Assembly (NCBI RefSeq): GCF_000430745.1
Contig: NZ_AUMP01000007.1
Location: 62,001 to 126,000, forward strand
DNA length: 64,000 bases
Origin: Fictibacillus gelatini DSM 15865
GTDB taxonomy: Bacteria; Bacillota; Bacilli; Bacillales; Fictibacillaceae
Direction: 5' to 3'
A program made the translations under genes and the position numbers. The notes beneath the pieces are model-generated. The model was not told the origin of the DNA and made no database searches. It saw only the letters and a program-made list of their open reading frames with translations. Positions 9,650 through 18,970 of this stretch are shown here, piece after piece. Each line of letters begins with the position of its first letter. The first letter of the stretch is position 1.

Positions 9650-9678
9650 TTGAAAGGTGCCTTTAATGGTGCTATACT
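9650..9678 (+). promoter_or_regulatory. Sigma-A promoter of ssrA
   Basis: TTGAAA (9650-9655), a 17-base spacer and TATACT (9673-9678). A start near 9685 leaves a 5' precursor of about 105 nt before the mature tmRNA end, to be removed by RNase P. Confidence 0.8.
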
Positions 9679-9789
9679 AAGTATACAATTGAATAGGGGC
9701 AATAAGCTCTTACTCTTTGTAATGTGCCAGTTAGAAAACTTCGGAGAATGGACTTGAGAATCTAACCTCTCACCTCCAACTTCTAATAT

Positions 9790-10434
9790 GGGGACGTTAC
9801 GGATTCGACAGGGGTAGTTCGAGCTTAAGTTGCGAGTCGAGGGGGTCGGCCTCGTAAAAACGCCAAAGCCAATAACTGGCAAAACTAACAATAACTACGC
9901 TTTAGCTGCCTAATAGCACTTTAGCGGTTCCTCCCTCCATCGCCCATGTGGTAGGGTAAGGGACTCACTCGTAGTGGGCTACGCCGGCTGTCCTCCGCCT
10001 GAGGACGAAGGAAGAGAACAATCAGGCTAGCGCTTTGGACGCCTGTCGGTAGGCAGAAAAAGCTGCGAAGCGCCAATATATCGACTACACTCGTAGAAGC
10101 TTAAGTGCCGTTGCCTTTGGACGTGGGTTCGATTAGTAAATAGTCGCCTTGTGTGGCAACACGCAAGTGAAAATCCGGCTTAATCGGTGAAACCTAAGTC
10201 ACTAATGAATGGTGATAAGGCAATGCCGAGCGGTATGTGGAGCAATCCAACAGCCGTGTATCGACTTATAGGCTGCCTCCTAAAGAGGTAGTACTAGGAT
10301 GCGAAATTCTGCTTGTTTTGTACAAGTAAATTTACATTTCGCATAAGACGCCGGAGGACCTGACAATGCCAGGTTCAAGATATAGTCAGTGCCATGACGA
10401 AAGCATGGATCGGCACGTCCCACCGTCTCCACCA
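9790..10434 (+). ncRNA. ssrA: tmRNA (ssrA), interrupted by a group I intron
   Basis: The 5' end (GGGGACG, 9790-9796) pairs over seven positions with CGTCTCC (10424-10430), followed by A and an encoded CCA (10432-10434). GTTACGGATTCGACAGGGGT after the 5' arm is the standard tmRNA start. The tag frame 9878-9913 reads GGC AAA ACT AAC AAT AAC TAC GCT TTA GCT GCC TAA, giving GKTNNNYALAA; with the Ala carried by tmRNA, the tag ends in the ALAA degron seen by ClpXP. The T-arm is split: exon 1 is 9790-10133 and exon 2 is 10418-10434. Removal of the intron restores GGGTTCGATTCCCACC and a mature RNA of 361 nt, a normal Bacillus size. Confidence 0.95.
10134..10417 (+). mobile_element. Group I self-splicing intron in the tmRNA T-loop
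   Basis: The 284-nt insert follows U10133 of the T-loop and ends in G10417, as group I chemistry requires. Exon CGAU (10130-10133) can pair with GUCG at 10143-10146, placing a U-G wobble at the 5' splice site (P1). AAGATATAGTCA (10377-10388) is the signature 3' strand of P7, and GGTGAAACCTAAGTC with CAATGCCGAGC match the upstream core elements. No ORF of useful size lies inside. I recall that T-loop group I introns in ssrA have been reported from some Firmicutes, so the site itself may be known. Subgroup cannot be fixed by eye. Confidence 0.88.
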
Positions 10435-10446
10435 TACATAGTTGAT

Positions 10447-10481
10447 AAACAGACCAGCTTCGCCGTTGGTCTGTTTTAAAT
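10447..10481 (+). terminator. Terminator of ssrA
   Basis: A ten-bp stem (10447-10456 with 10467-10476) around GCTTCGCCGT is followed by T, AAA and TTTT. The stop codon of the convergent endonuclease gene (10476-10478) overlaps it. Confidence 0.75.
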
Positions 10482-10883
10482 TTTGAAGAAATACTCTTCA
10501 AATTTTAATTTCTTTCTTAAAGATTCCTTATTGTATTTTCCATTTCGGGGAGTTACCGAGTCATAATTCTCGAGTATCCACCTGGCTCGATCCCTTTTTT
10601 GATTAACCCTCAAGTAAGGCAATATTAGTCTTAAAATAGTGAAAACCTCTTCCTTTTTCTTGATATATAAAGTATACGAATTTTTGTGTTTTTCAGGTTT
10701 ATAGTTTTTTTTATTATTTATTACCCCACCAGTTAAACTTTGAATATAAATGAGAAGATCTTTATCTGTTGAAGAAATAGAGATACATGGTCGACGATGT
10801 TCTTTCTCGTGCATTCTCGTTAAAGTGATGCTGCCTTCTCCATCTATAATTCCAGCAATGTAAGAGGCTTCCCAACTTTTCAT
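10476..10883 (-). CDS. Single-motif LAGLIDADG homing endonuclease, free-standing beside the ssrA intron
   Basis: The 135-residue protein carries one LAGLIDADG helix, YIAGIIDGEGSI at about residues 8-19. It then has the beta-strand pattern of the family, for example CISISSTDKDLLIYIQSL, and ends with a basic helix. Single-motif enzymes act as homodimers on near-palindromic sites. The gene is outside the intron, on the opposite strand, directly after the tmRNA terminator. AGGAGAAAG gives a good ribosome site six bases before ATG 10883, and a LexA-type box lies upstream. Its A+T-richness differs from neighbouring genes, consistent with acquisition. Cleavage of an intronless ssrA T-loop would be the natural role, which is inference. 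Confidence 0.85.
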   Translation of the reverse strand: MKSWEASYIAGIIDGEGSITLTRMHEKEHRRPCISISSTDKDLLIYIQSLTGGVINNKKNYKPEKHKNSYTLYIKKKEEVFTILRLILPYLRVNQKRDRARWILENYDSVTPRNGKYNKESLRKKLKFEEYFFKI

Positions 10884-10910
10884 TGATCTTTCTCCTCGGA
10901 TTATATTTAA

Positions 10911-10922
10911 GAACGTACGTTC
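10911..10922 (-). promoter_or_regulatory. LexA (DinR)-type SOS box upstream of the endonuclease
   Basis: GAACGTACGTTC is a perfect 12-bp palindrome. Read on the minus strand with flanks it is CGAACGTACGTTCT, which matches the Bacillus LexA consensus CGAACRNRYGTTYC at 13 of 14 positions. It lies 28 bases before the endonuclease start, between two TATAAT-like boxes. Confidence 0.65.
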
Positions 10923-11096
10923 GCATTATATTTTAATGGATAAATCCAATTATTTCAATTTTTTAAAAAGGTAGGGGTTTTGTATCTAACGCTTTCCTAT
11001 CGAAAGCATGAAAATTGTTCAATTGCTCAAACACCTAATCCAAATTGAACATTGATGAATATGCTGAAACTGATAATAATACGAGGAGGAGTAGGC

Positions 11097-11429
11097 ATGG
11101 ATCATTACAAAAAGGATATGTATCCGGGCGCAGCAAGCGGCTATGATCATAAAAAATATATGCATGACCTATGTACAAGATATATCGGGCAAAACATTGA
11201 ACTAGAAACGACCGACGGCGTCATTCACCATGGCACGCTTCACAGCTATGATAATGAAAACTTGTACTTGCTTATGAGGGCGAGAGACGGGGAAAATTAT
11301 TCCGGAAGCGAACGGATTTTTCCAGGTTTCGGATTTGGCTTCCCCGGTTTCTTTCCGGGCTTTGGTTTATGGGGCTTCCCTTTCTGGGGCATAAGACGAT
11401 TCGGTCCGTTTTTCCCGTTTTGGTGGTAA
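11097..11429 (+). CDS. Small protein with Sm-like N-terminal half and Gly/Phe/Trp-rich tail
   Basis: The product is 110 residues. Residues 20-60 (YIGQNIELETTDGVIHHGTL and onward) have the strand-turn pattern of an Sm-like or RNA-chaperone barrel. From about residue 75 to the end the chain is almost only Gly, Phe, Pro and Trp, with PGFG-type repeats and a final FFPFWW. ATG 11097 is chosen over an upstream ATG because GAGGAGGAG ends seven bases before it. I do not recognise a named family. Low-complexity aromatic tails of this sort occur in Bacillus surface and spore-coat proteins. It is monocistronic with its own terminator. Confidence 0.65.
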   Translation: MDHYKKDMYPGAASGYDHKKYMHDLCTRYIGQNIELETTDGVIHHGTLHSYDNENLYLLMRARDGENYSGSERIFPGFGFGFPGFFPGFGLWGFPFWGIRRFGPFFPFWW

Positions 11430-11430
11430 A

Positions 11431-11464
11431 AGAGGTGGCTGGATACTTCCAGTCACCTCTTTTT
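11431..11464 (+). terminator. Terminator of the Gly/Phe-rich gene
   Basis: A 12-bp stem (11431-11442 with 11449-11460, one G-T pair), a six-base loop, then TTTT. Confidence 0.88.
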
Positions 11465-11517
11465 CTGTCTTTTTTTTGCTCACTTTTTACATACTTCAAT
11501 TAAAAAAAGTCGATGTT

Positions 11518-11687
11518 GGAAAATAAAATGTTGATTTCCGACAATAAAGGTTCTCGATTGGAAAATAAAAAACGTCAATAGGAAAATAAATAGCTCCTAT
11601 TTTTCTAAAACAAAATTTTTTTCCGGAAAGTGAGTTTTATTTTCCAAAATGCAAAATTTATTTTCCAAAGGAAAGAATTTATTTTCC
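11518..11687. repeat. 21-base-phased repeat array A (4 forward + 4 inverted units)
   Basis: Forward GGAAAATAAA-type units start at 11518, 11539, 11560 and 11581, exactly 21 bases apart; the second reads CGACAATAAA. After a 24-base centre, inverted TTTATTTTCC-type units start at 11615 (degenerate), 11636, 11657 and 11678, again 21 bases apart. The 11-base spacers are not conserved. The array fills the gap between the convergent gene at 11097 and gltC, and I see nothing else in 11465-11751. Confidence 0.85.
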
Positions 11688-11751
11688 GGGACGTAAAAAA
11701 ACGTCGTTCGCAGCGCATTTTTCCTAAAATCGGCGGCTGGCTGCTTCGATG

Positions 11752-12654
11752 TTATTGGTACCCCTGAAGAACAGAAAAGAATTCTTTCACAAATTGATAA
11801 AAGACTTGTTCGGATGGCGCAAGGTCGCGGTTTTTCGGAACGATAATCCCAACGTTGCGCACAACCTGGGGCATTTCGATCGGAATTTTAGTTGTAAAGT
11901 GCGGCGTTGTTTCGTAAACCGTGCTTTCGGGTAATAAAGTAACACCAATGCCTGCGGAAACAAGTCCTTTAATCGCATCAAAATCTTCGCCCTCGGATGA
12001 GATTTTCGGTGCAAATCCTGATTGCCTGCACGCATCAACAGCGATTTTGCGCAAGATAAACCCTTCAGGAAAAAGGACAAATGCGTCATTGCGTAGCTCG
12101 CTAAGATGAAGTTTTTTCTTTTTCGCATGCGGATGGTTAAGAGGAAGGAGAGCGACGATGTTCTCGGTAAATAAAATTTCCCCTTTAATTTCTGTTTCAT
12201 CGCTTGGAATCGGGCCGATCAAGGCTAAATCAATATCCCCATTTTTAACCGCATCGATCAGAAAGTTATACGACCCTTGCCGCAAGTGAAAGGCAACATT
12301 CGGGTGCTTATCTTTAAAAGCAGAGATAACCGTGGGTAATGTATGGCTTGCCAGGCTTGTTGGAAAGCCGATTTTAACGGTTCCACGGTCAGGATCTAAA
12401 TATTCATCTATTTTTTGTTTCGCAAAATCGATCGCCTTCAATGCATACTCCACATGTTCTAAAAATTGTTTCCCGATTCTCGTTAATTTCACATTTCGCC
12501 CTTCACGCTCAAATAAATTCACCCCAAGTTCATCTTCTAAATTAGCGATTTGACGGCTGACTGCAGATTGAGCAACATGAAGATTATCCGCCGCTTCCGA
12601 TACATGTTCCCGTTTGGCCACTTCAACAAAATAACGCAATTGACGTAGTTCCAT
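11752..12654 (-). CDS. gltC: LysR-family activator of glutamate synthase, GltC
   Basis: The 300-residue LysR-type regulator matches B. subtilis GltC closely, beginning MELRQLRYFVEVAKREHVSE, with the winged helix-turn-helix at residues 1-60 and a periplasmic-binding-type effector domain after about residue 90 (GTVKIGFPTSLASHTLP). GltC activates gltAB when 2-oxoglutarate is high and is countered by glutamate and by glutamate dehydrogenase. It is divergent from gltA with a dyad between them, the conserved Bacillus arrangement, and represses its own promoter. Confidence 0.95.
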   Translation of the reverse strand: MELRQLRYFVEVAKREHVSEAADNLHVAQSAVSRQIANLEDELGVNLFEREGRNVKLTRIGKQFLEHVEYALKAIDFAKQKIDEYLDPDRGTVKIGFPTSLASHTLPTVISAFKDKHPNVAFHLRQGSYNFLIDAVKNGDIDLALIGPIPSDETEIKGEILFTENIVALLPLNHPHAKKKKLHLSELRNDAFVLFPEGFILRKIAVDACRQSGFAPKISSEGEDFDAIKGLVSAGIGVTLLPESTVYETTPHFTTKIPIEMPQVVRNVGIIVPKNRDLAPSEQVFYQFVKEFFSVLQGYQ

Positions 12655-12673
12655 TATTGTCCTCCAGTTATTG

Positions 12674-12688
12674 TTCTCAAAATGAGAT
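12674..12688. promoter_or_regulatory. GltC-type operator dyad
   Basis: TTCTCAAAATGAGAT contains the dyad TCTCA-AAA-TGAGA, equivalent in sequence to box I of the B. subtilis gltC-gltA region. It sits 20 bases before the gltC start and about 95 bases before gltA, so it can serve both directions. Confidence 0.7.
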
Positions 12689-12781
12689 TGATCTTATCTA
12701 AATTATATATTGTTTATATTGATTTTGAAAATTAAAATAAAAGTACCATTAAAAACGGAAAATCGAATGGAGGGAAGACAG

Positions 12782-15700
12782 ATGAAACTGAACGGATTAC
12801 CTCACGCACAAGGTCTGTACCGTCCAGAATTTGAACATGATGCATGCGGAATTGGCTTATATGCTCATTTAAAAGGAAAAGCGTCTTACGAAATCGTTGA
12901 AAAAGGACTTCATATGCTCTGCCAGATGGAACACCGCGGAGGGCAGGGAAGCGATCCGGAAACCGGAGATGGAGCCGGAATTATGGTGCAAATCCCACAT
13001 CTTTATTTTTCAGAAGTTTGCGACTTTAATATACCTCAAAAAGGGCGTTATGGGGTCGGAATGATTTTCTTGCCTCAAGATGAAGAAACAAGAAAAAAGT
13101 ATGAACTACTTATCAATGAAATGATTAAACGAGAAGGGTTAGTGCTTCTGGGGTGGAGAACAGTTCCTGTAACTATTGATAAAGTCGGCAAGGTGGCAAG
13201 AGACACGCGCCCATTTATCCGCCAGGTATTTATAAGTGCCGATGAAAAAATAACGAATGATTTACAACTTGAACGAAAATTATATGTGATTCGGAAACAA
13301 ATTGAAAAAAAGGTAAAGGAAGGAGAAGATGGATTATACATTGCGAGTTTGTCAAGCCGGACGATTGTCTACAAAGGGTTATTAACTCCAGAGCAAGTAA
13401 AAGGATTTTACGTCGATTTAAACGATGCACGTTTCAAGTCAGCTTTTGCGCTTGTTCACTCTCGCTTTAGCACGAATACGTTTCCGAGCTGGGAAAGAGC
13501 GCATCCTAACCGCTATTTAGCCCATAATGGCGAAATTAATACACTTCGCGGAAATATGAATTGGATGAAAGCGCGTGAAAGGCAATTTGCGACGGAAGTG
13601 TTTGGGACGGATCTTTCAACAATCACTCCAATTCTTGATGCAAATGGCAGTGACTCATCTATTTTAGATAATGCCTTTGAATTTTTTGTATTGGCCGGAC
13701 GTACACCCGCGCATAGCGCGATGATGCTTATTCCTGAACCGTGGGCAAACAACGATTCAATCGAAGGGGAGAAAAAAGCATTTTATCAATACCATAGCTG
13801 CTTAATGGAGCCGTGGGATGGACCGACAGCTATTTCTTTTACAGACGGAAAGCAAATCGGTGCGATACTTGACCGAAATGGACTGCGCCCGGCGCGTTAT
13901 TATGTGACTAAAGATGACTACATCGTATTTGCATCCGAAGTTGGTGTCATTGATGTTGCGGAGGAAAACATCCTTTATAAAGAGCGTTTAAATCCTGGAA
14001 AGATGCTGTTGATCGATTTAGAAGAAGGCCGCATCCTTTCTGATCAAGAAGTAAAAGAAGAGTTAGCTCAAGAACAACCATACGGGCAGTGGATCGATAA
14101 CCAATTGCTTACTTTAGATGAACTGCCTGCACCCCGCCATGTCCAAAAAGTGGACGATATTTTTAAAATGCAAAAAGCATTCGGCTATACGTATGAAGAA
14201 GTTGAAAAAACGCTTATTCCGATCGTCACCGAAGGAAAAGACCCGATTGGATCGATGGGAAATGATACTCCGCTTGCCGTATTATCGGATCGTCCGCAAT
14301 CTCTCTTTAACTATTTCAAGCAATTGTTTGCCCAGGTCACCAATCCGCCGATAGATGCCATTCGTGAGGAAATTGTGACCTCTACAGTTTCATTTTTAGG
14401 CAGAGAAGGAAACTTGCTAAAGCCCAATGAACAGTCCTGCCGTCGCATTCAATTAGAAACTCCGATCCTTTCGAATGAACAATTGGAAAAGCTTAAAGGA
14501 AATCCATATCCTGAATTTAAAAGCTGCACGATTCCGATGTTGTTTACTGACGATTTAGAGGAAGCGCTGGAAAACTTATTTTCGGCAGCTGAAAAGGCGA
14601 TGGAGGAAGGGGCAACGCTACTTGTGCTTTCAGACAGGGGAGTTGATAGCGAAAATATTGCCATTCCGGCATTACTGGCGGGAAGCGCTCTTCACCAGCA
14701 TCTCATTCGCAAAGGAACGCGGACAAACGCCAGCATCATCATCGAAACAGGGGAAGCGAGAGAAGTTCACCATTTCGCAGCTTTGATTGGCTTCGGCGTA
14801 GATGCCATCAACCCATATTTAGTGTTTGAGACGCTTAATCAATTGGTTAGTGAAGGCACTTTGGCAGCAAGCCAAGAAGAAGCTGTACAAATTTATACGA
14901 AAGCAGTAACCGATGGTGTCGTAAAAGTCATGTCGAAAATGGGAATATCAACTGTCCAGAGCTACCGCGGAGCGCAAATTTTTGAAGCGGTCGGCATTGG
15001 AAGTGAAGTCATCGACCGCTATTTTACCGGAACAGCTTCCCAATTGGGCGGCATTGGCTTAGATGTCATCGCGAAAGAAGCAAAACTTAAACACGCTTCG
15101 GCATTTAGCGGACATTATCAAGATAAGACACTTGATACAGGAAGCGATTTTCAATGGAGAAAAAACGGCGAGCACCACGCGTTTAATCCGAGCACGATTC
15201 ATACGCTTCAATGGGCCTGCCGAAAAGGAGATTATGAGCTATTTAAAAAATATACAAAAATGGCCGATGATGAGCGGGTGACTTTTTTACGGAATCTCTT
15301 TACTTTTAAAGAAAACAGACAACCCGTTCCGATTGACGAAGTGGAGCCGGTTGAATCGATTGTGAAACGGTTTAAAACCGGTGCAATGTCTTACGGTGCA
15401 TTGAGCCAGGAAGCGCATGAAGCGTTAGCGATTGCCATGAACCGTCTCGGCGCTAAAAGCAACAGCGGAGAAGGCGGAGAAGACCCGAAACGCTATTTCC
15501 GGGATAAAAACGGCGATCTCAGAAAGAGTGCCATCAAGCAAATTGCATCAGGGCGCTTTGGTGTCACAAGCCATTATTTAGTTCACGCTGATGAACTGCA
15601 AATTAAAATGGCGCAAGGAGCCAAACCGGGTGAAGGCGGTCAGCTTCCGGGCGAAAAAGTGTATCCATGGATCGCCAATGTTCGCGGTTCCACAACAGGA

Positions 15701-17344
15701 GTTGGCTTAATTTCACCACCGCCGCATCATGACATTTATTCCATTGAAGATTTGGCTCAGCTGATTCACGATTTGAAAAACGCCAATCGCCAGGCCCGCA
15801 TTAGTGTAAAACTTGTTGCCAAATCAGGCGTTGGAACGATTGCCGCAGGTGTCGCAAAAGCGGCCGCGGATGTGATTGTTATTAGCGGCTATGACGGCGG
15901 AACAGGCGCGTCGCCTAAAACGAGCATTAAACATGCCGGGCTGCCGTGGGAACTCGGGCTATCTGAAACCCACCAAACGCTAATGTTAAATGGTCTTCGC
16001 GATCGCGTCGTTTTAGAAACAGACGGGAAGTTAATGACCGGCCGCGATGTCGTCATGGCAGCTTTACTCGGGGCGGAAGAATTCGGTTTTGCAACGGCAC
16101 CGCTAGTTGTCCTCGGATGTGTCATGATGCGAGCCTGCCATTTAGATACGTGTCCGGTTGGGGTGGCCACACAAAATCCGGAGCTTCGCAAAAAGTTTAT
16201 GGGAGAACCGGAGCATATTGTTAATTTCATGCGATTTATCGCTCAGGAAATGCGCGAAATCATGGCGCAGCTCGGATTCAGGACAGTTGAAGAAATGGTT
16301 GGGCGGACAGATCTGTTGACGGTTGGCGAGCGTGCGAAAAATCATTGGAAAGCAAAGCATCTGGATCTGGCTAAATTGCTTTATCAACCTGAGGGGCCGC
16401 GCACATTCAGCGAACCACAAGATCATAAAATTGAGCAAACGTTAGATATGAAAGAAATTTTGCCGCAAGTTAAGGAGGCGCTCGATTTCGGACAGCCGGT
16501 CGTTCTTCATTATCCAATTAAAAATATTCATCGGGTTGTTGGAACAATTGTCGGCAGTGAAGTAACGAAGCGTTATGGAGAAAAAGGATTGCCTGCTGAT
16601 ACAATTAACCTCCATTTTTCCGGTTCAGCAGGACAAAGCTTCGGGGCATTTGTGCCAAAAGGCATGACATTGAATCTTACCGGGGACGCCAATGATTATG
16701 TCGGCAAGGGGTTATCTGGAGGGAAAATCATCGTCCGCACGCCTAAAGGGGCAATGGTCGCTCACGGAGAGAATGTCATTATCGGCAATGTCGCCTTTTA
16801 CGGTGCAACATCGGGTGAAGCGTATATTCAAGGAAGAGCCGGAGAGCGTTTCTGTGTAAGAAACAGTGGAGTAAATGCCGTTGTTGAAGGCGTCGGTGAC
16901 CATGGATGCGAATATATGACTGGGGGCCGCGTTGTCGTCCTCGGATCGGTTGGCAGAAATTTTGCCGCCGGTATGTCAGGAGGCGTTGCCTATGTGTTCG
17001 CTGATGATACAGAACATTTCAAATCGTTATGCAACAAAGAAATGGTTTTATTTGAGACATTGGACGAAGAACAAGAAGTTAGCGAAGTTCGTGAAATGAT
17101 CGAACGACATTACCAATATACAGAAAGTACAAAAGCGTCCTTCGTGCTTCATCATTGGGATGAAGTTGTTAAAAAGTTTGTAAAGGTCATTCCGAAAGAC
17201 TATAAACGGATGATGGAAACGATCGAAAAAATGAGAGAAGCCGGTTTGCCGGAAGAAGAAGCGGTGCTGGCAGCTTTTGAAGGTAGCCAAAAAAGCGAAA
17301 AGCCGAATGCGGCAAACGATGTTTTCAAAGTTTTAGCTAACTAA
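12782..17344 (+). CDS. gltA: Glutamate synthase (NADPH) large subunit
   Basis: The 1520-residue protein makes glutamate from 2-oxoglutarate and glutamine. The class II amidotransferase domain starts after a propeptide: catalytic Cys22 is in EHDACGIG. The central domain, the FMN-binding synthase domain ([26 protein letters not shown]) and the 3Fe-4S cysteines ([15 protein letters not shown]) follow. The C-terminal GXGXG beta-helix has repeats such as GLSGGKIIV and [12 protein letters not shown] 12782 is preferred over in-frame codons upstream because GGAGGGA is seven bases before it and the length then equals the B. subtilis protein. It forms an operon with gltB 12 bases downstream. Confidence 0.96.
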   Translation: MKLNGLPHAQGLYRPEFEHDACGIGLYAHLKGKASYEIVEKGLHMLCQMEHRGGQGSDPETGDGAGIMVQIPHLYFSEVCDFNIPQKGRYGVGMIFLPQDEETRKKYELLINEMIKREGLVLLGWRTVPVTIDKVGKVARDTRPFIRQVFISADEKITNDLQLERKLYVIRKQIEKKVKEGEDGLYIASLSSRTIVYKGLLTPEQVKGFYVDLNDARFKSAFALVHSRFSTNTFPSWERAHPNRYLAHNGEINTLRGNMNWMKARERQFATEVFGTDLSTITPILDANGSDSSILDNAFEFFVLAGRTPAHSAMMLIPEPWANNDSIEGEKKAFYQYHSCLMEPWDGPTAISFTDGKQIGAILDRNGLRPARYYVTKDDYIVFASEVGVIDVAEENILYKERLNPGKMLLIDLEEGRILSDQEVKEELAQEQPYGQWIDNQLLTLDELPAPRHVQKVDDIFKMQKAFGYTYEEVEKTLIPIVTEGKDPIGSMGNDTPLAVLSDRPQSLFNYFKQLFAQVTNPPIDAIREEIVTSTVSFLGREGNLLKPNEQSCRRIQLETPILSNEQLEKLKGNPYPEFKSCTIPMLFTDDLEEALENLFSAAEKAMEEGATLLVLSDRGVDSENIAIPALLAGSALHQHLIRKGTRTNASIIIETGEAREVHHFAALIGFGVDAINPYLVFETLNQLVSEGTLAASQEEAVQIYTKAVTDGVVKVMSKMGISTVQSYRGAQIFEAVGIGSEVIDRYFTGTASQLGGIGLDVIAKEAKLKHASAFSGHYQDKTLDTGSDFQWRKNGEHHAFNPSTIHTLQWACRKGDYELFKKYTKMADDERVTFLRNLFTFKENRQPVPIDEVEPVESIVKRFKTGAMSYGALSQEAHEALAIAMNRLGAKSNSGEGGEDPKRYFRDKNGDLRKSAIKQIASGRFGVTSHYLVHADELQIKMAQGAKPGEGGQLPGEKVYPWIANVRGSTTGVGLISPPPHHDIYSIEDLAQLIHDLKNANRQARISVKLVAKSGVGTIAAGVAKAAADVIVISGYDGGTGASPKTSIKHAGLPWELGLSETHQTLMLNGLRDRVVLETDGKLMTGRDVVMAALLGAEEFGFATAPLVVLGCVMMRACHLDTCPVGVATQNPELRKKFMGEPEHIVNFMRFIAQEMREIMAQLGFRTVEEMVGRTDLLTVGERAKNHWKAKHLDLAKLLYQPEGPRTFSEPQDHKIEQTLDMKEILPQVKEALDFGQPVVLHYPIKNIHRVVGTIVGSEVTKRYGEKGLPADTINLHFSGSAGQSFGAFVPKGMTLNLTGDANDYVGKGLSGGKIIVRTPKGAMVAHGENVIIGNVAFYGATSGEAYIQGRAGERFCVRNSGVNAVVEGVGDHGCEYMTGGRVVVLGSVGRNFAAGMSGGVAYVFADDTEHFKSLCNKEMVLFETLDEEQEVSEVREMIERHYQYTESTKASFVLHHWDEVVKKFVKVIPKDYKRMMETIEKMREAGLPEEEAVLAAFEGSQKSEKPNAANDVFKVLAN

Positions 17345-17356
17345 AGGAGTGAGAAG

Positions 17357-18841
17357 ATGGGGAAACAGGCAGGATTTATTGAATTTGAACGTGAAGAGCA
17401 GGCAGAGCGCAATCCTCTTTCTCGCCTTGAAGATTGGAAAGAATATACGTTTCCTCTTTCCGATCAAGCATTGCAAAGACAGGGGGCCCGTTGCATGGAT
17501 TGCGGGACTCCGTTTTGTCACATGGGAATGGAGATTAACGGGGCGACATCGGGCTGTCCCCTTCATAACTTAATACCGGAGTGGAATGATTTAGTTTATA
17601 AAGGTAGATGGAGAGAAGCACTAGAACGGCTGTTAAAAACAAATAACTTCCCGGAATTTACCGGCCGCGTTTGTCCGGCTCCTTGTGAAGGCTCATGTAC
17701 AGTGGCCATTCATGATGATCCGGCAGTGGCGATAAAAAATATAGAGAGAGCGATCATTGACAAAGGATTTGAGGAAGGCTGGATTACCCCTCGAATCCCT
17801 CAGTTTAGGACTGGAAAGAAAATCGCTGTTGTCGGTTCAGGTCCGGCGGGGCTAGCCAGCGCGGATCAATTAAATCAGGCGGGGCATTCGGTCACGGTTT
17901 TCGAACGTTCTGACCGTATCGGCGGACTTTTGATGTACGGGATTCCGAACATGAAATTAGAGAAAGAAATTGTTGAACGAAGAGTCCGTCTTCTTGAACA
18001 AGAAGGAATTGAGTTTGTTGTCAACACAGAAGTTGGCAAAGATATAACCGCCGATCAACTGAAATCTCAATATGATGCCGTTGTCCTTTGTATCGGAGCG
18101 CAAAAACAGCGCGATTTACTCGTTGAAGGGCGAGAACTAAACGGCGTTCATTTTGCGATGGATTATTTGACAGAAACGACGAAAAGCTTCTTAAATTCAA
18201 ATTTTAGCGAAGAACCATCCATTCATGCAGAAGGAAAAAATGTCATCGTCATCGGTGGCGGCGATACAGGAGCGGACTGTGTGGCAACAGCTCTTCGCCA
18301 AAAGTGCAAAAGCGTTGTTCAGTTCGGGAAACACCCGCAATTAACCGGAACGAGAAAGCCTGACAATTTGTGGCCGGAACCGCCGCTTGTTTTCACGCTT
18401 GACTATGCTTATAAAGAAGCAGAAATGAAATTCGGAAAAGACCCTCGCCAATATTGCATTCAAACGAACAAAATCGTCGGCGATGAAAATGGAAATGTGA
18501 AAGAATTGCATACGATCCAAATGGAAAAAGTAATGGGGGAAAATGGCAAGGTTGTCTTTAAAGAAATTCCGGGCACGGAAAAAGTGTGGCCTGCGGAGCT
18601 AGTCTTTATTTCAATTGGTTTTGAAGGACCGGAACAACCGCTATTAAAACAATTTGGTGTCGAAGTGGAGAACCGCAAAGTGAAAGCAGAATATGGAAAG
18701 TATACGACAAACGTTGATGGTGTGTTTGCGGCGGGTGATGCAAGACGAGGACAAAGCCTAATCGTCTGGGCGATTAACGAAGGCCGCGAAGCAGCACGAG
18801 AAGTTGACCGCTATTTAATGGGAGCCTCCAGCTTGCCATAA
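17357..18841 (+). CDS. gltB: Glutamate synthase (NADPH) small subunit
   Basis: The 494-residue partner feeds electrons from NADPH to the large subunit. N-terminal cysteine groups CMDCGTPFCHMG, GCPLHN and CPAPCEGSC hold two 4Fe-4S clusters. An FAD fold follows (AVVGSGPAGLASADQL) and then an NADPH fold (VIVIGGGDTGADCVA). GDARRGQSLIVWAI near the end is the usual FAD contact. AAAGGAGTGAG precedes the start. It is cotranscribed with gltA under GltC control. Confidence 0.96.
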   Translation: MGKQAGFIEFEREEQAERNPLSRLEDWKEYTFPLSDQALQRQGARCMDCGTPFCHMGMEINGATSGCPLHNLIPEWNDLVYKGRWREALERLLKTNNFPEFTGRVCPAPCEGSCTVAIHDDPAVAIKNIERAIIDKGFEEGWITPRIPQFRTGKKIAVVGSGPAGLASADQLNQAGHSVTVFERSDRIGGLLMYGIPNMKLEKEIVERRVRLLEQEGIEFVVNTEVGKDITADQLKSQYDAVVLCIGAQKQRDLLVEGRELNGVHFAMDYLTETTKSFLNSNFSEEPSIHAEGKNVIVIGGGDTGADCVATALRQKCKSVVQFGKHPQLTGTRKPDNLWPEPPLVFTLDYAYKEAEMKFGKDPRQYCIQTNKIVGDENGNVKELHTIQMEKVMGENGKVVFKEIPGTEKVWPAELVFISIGFEGPEQPLLKQFGVEVENRKVKAEYGKYTTNVDGVFAAGDARRGQSLIVWAINEGREAAREVDRYLMGASSLP

Positions 18842-18880
18842 AAGCTGATGGGAAAACGATATTCCCATCAGCTTTATTTT
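18841..18880 (+). terminator. Terminator of gltAB
   Basis: A 12-bp perfect stem (18841-18852 with 18864-18875) is followed by ATTTTTT. It begins on the last base of the gltB stop codon. Confidence 0.88.
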
Positions 18881-18970
18881 TTGCCCGGATTCAATAAGTT
18901 GAAAATTCTATACTAAAAAAGTACAATTTGATTGAAAACAATTCTCATTCTCGTATATCGGAGGCTTTCT

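Noticed and set aside
9620-9650. Terminator after smpB
   Set aside because: GTAAG and CTTAC can form only a five-bp stem, and the ssrA promoter begins within it; too weak to call.
10280-10501. 73-residue minus-strand frame through the intron and exon 2 of ssrA
   Set aside because: It is antisense to the intron core and the tmRNA 3' end, which explain the sequence; no ribosome site or domain.
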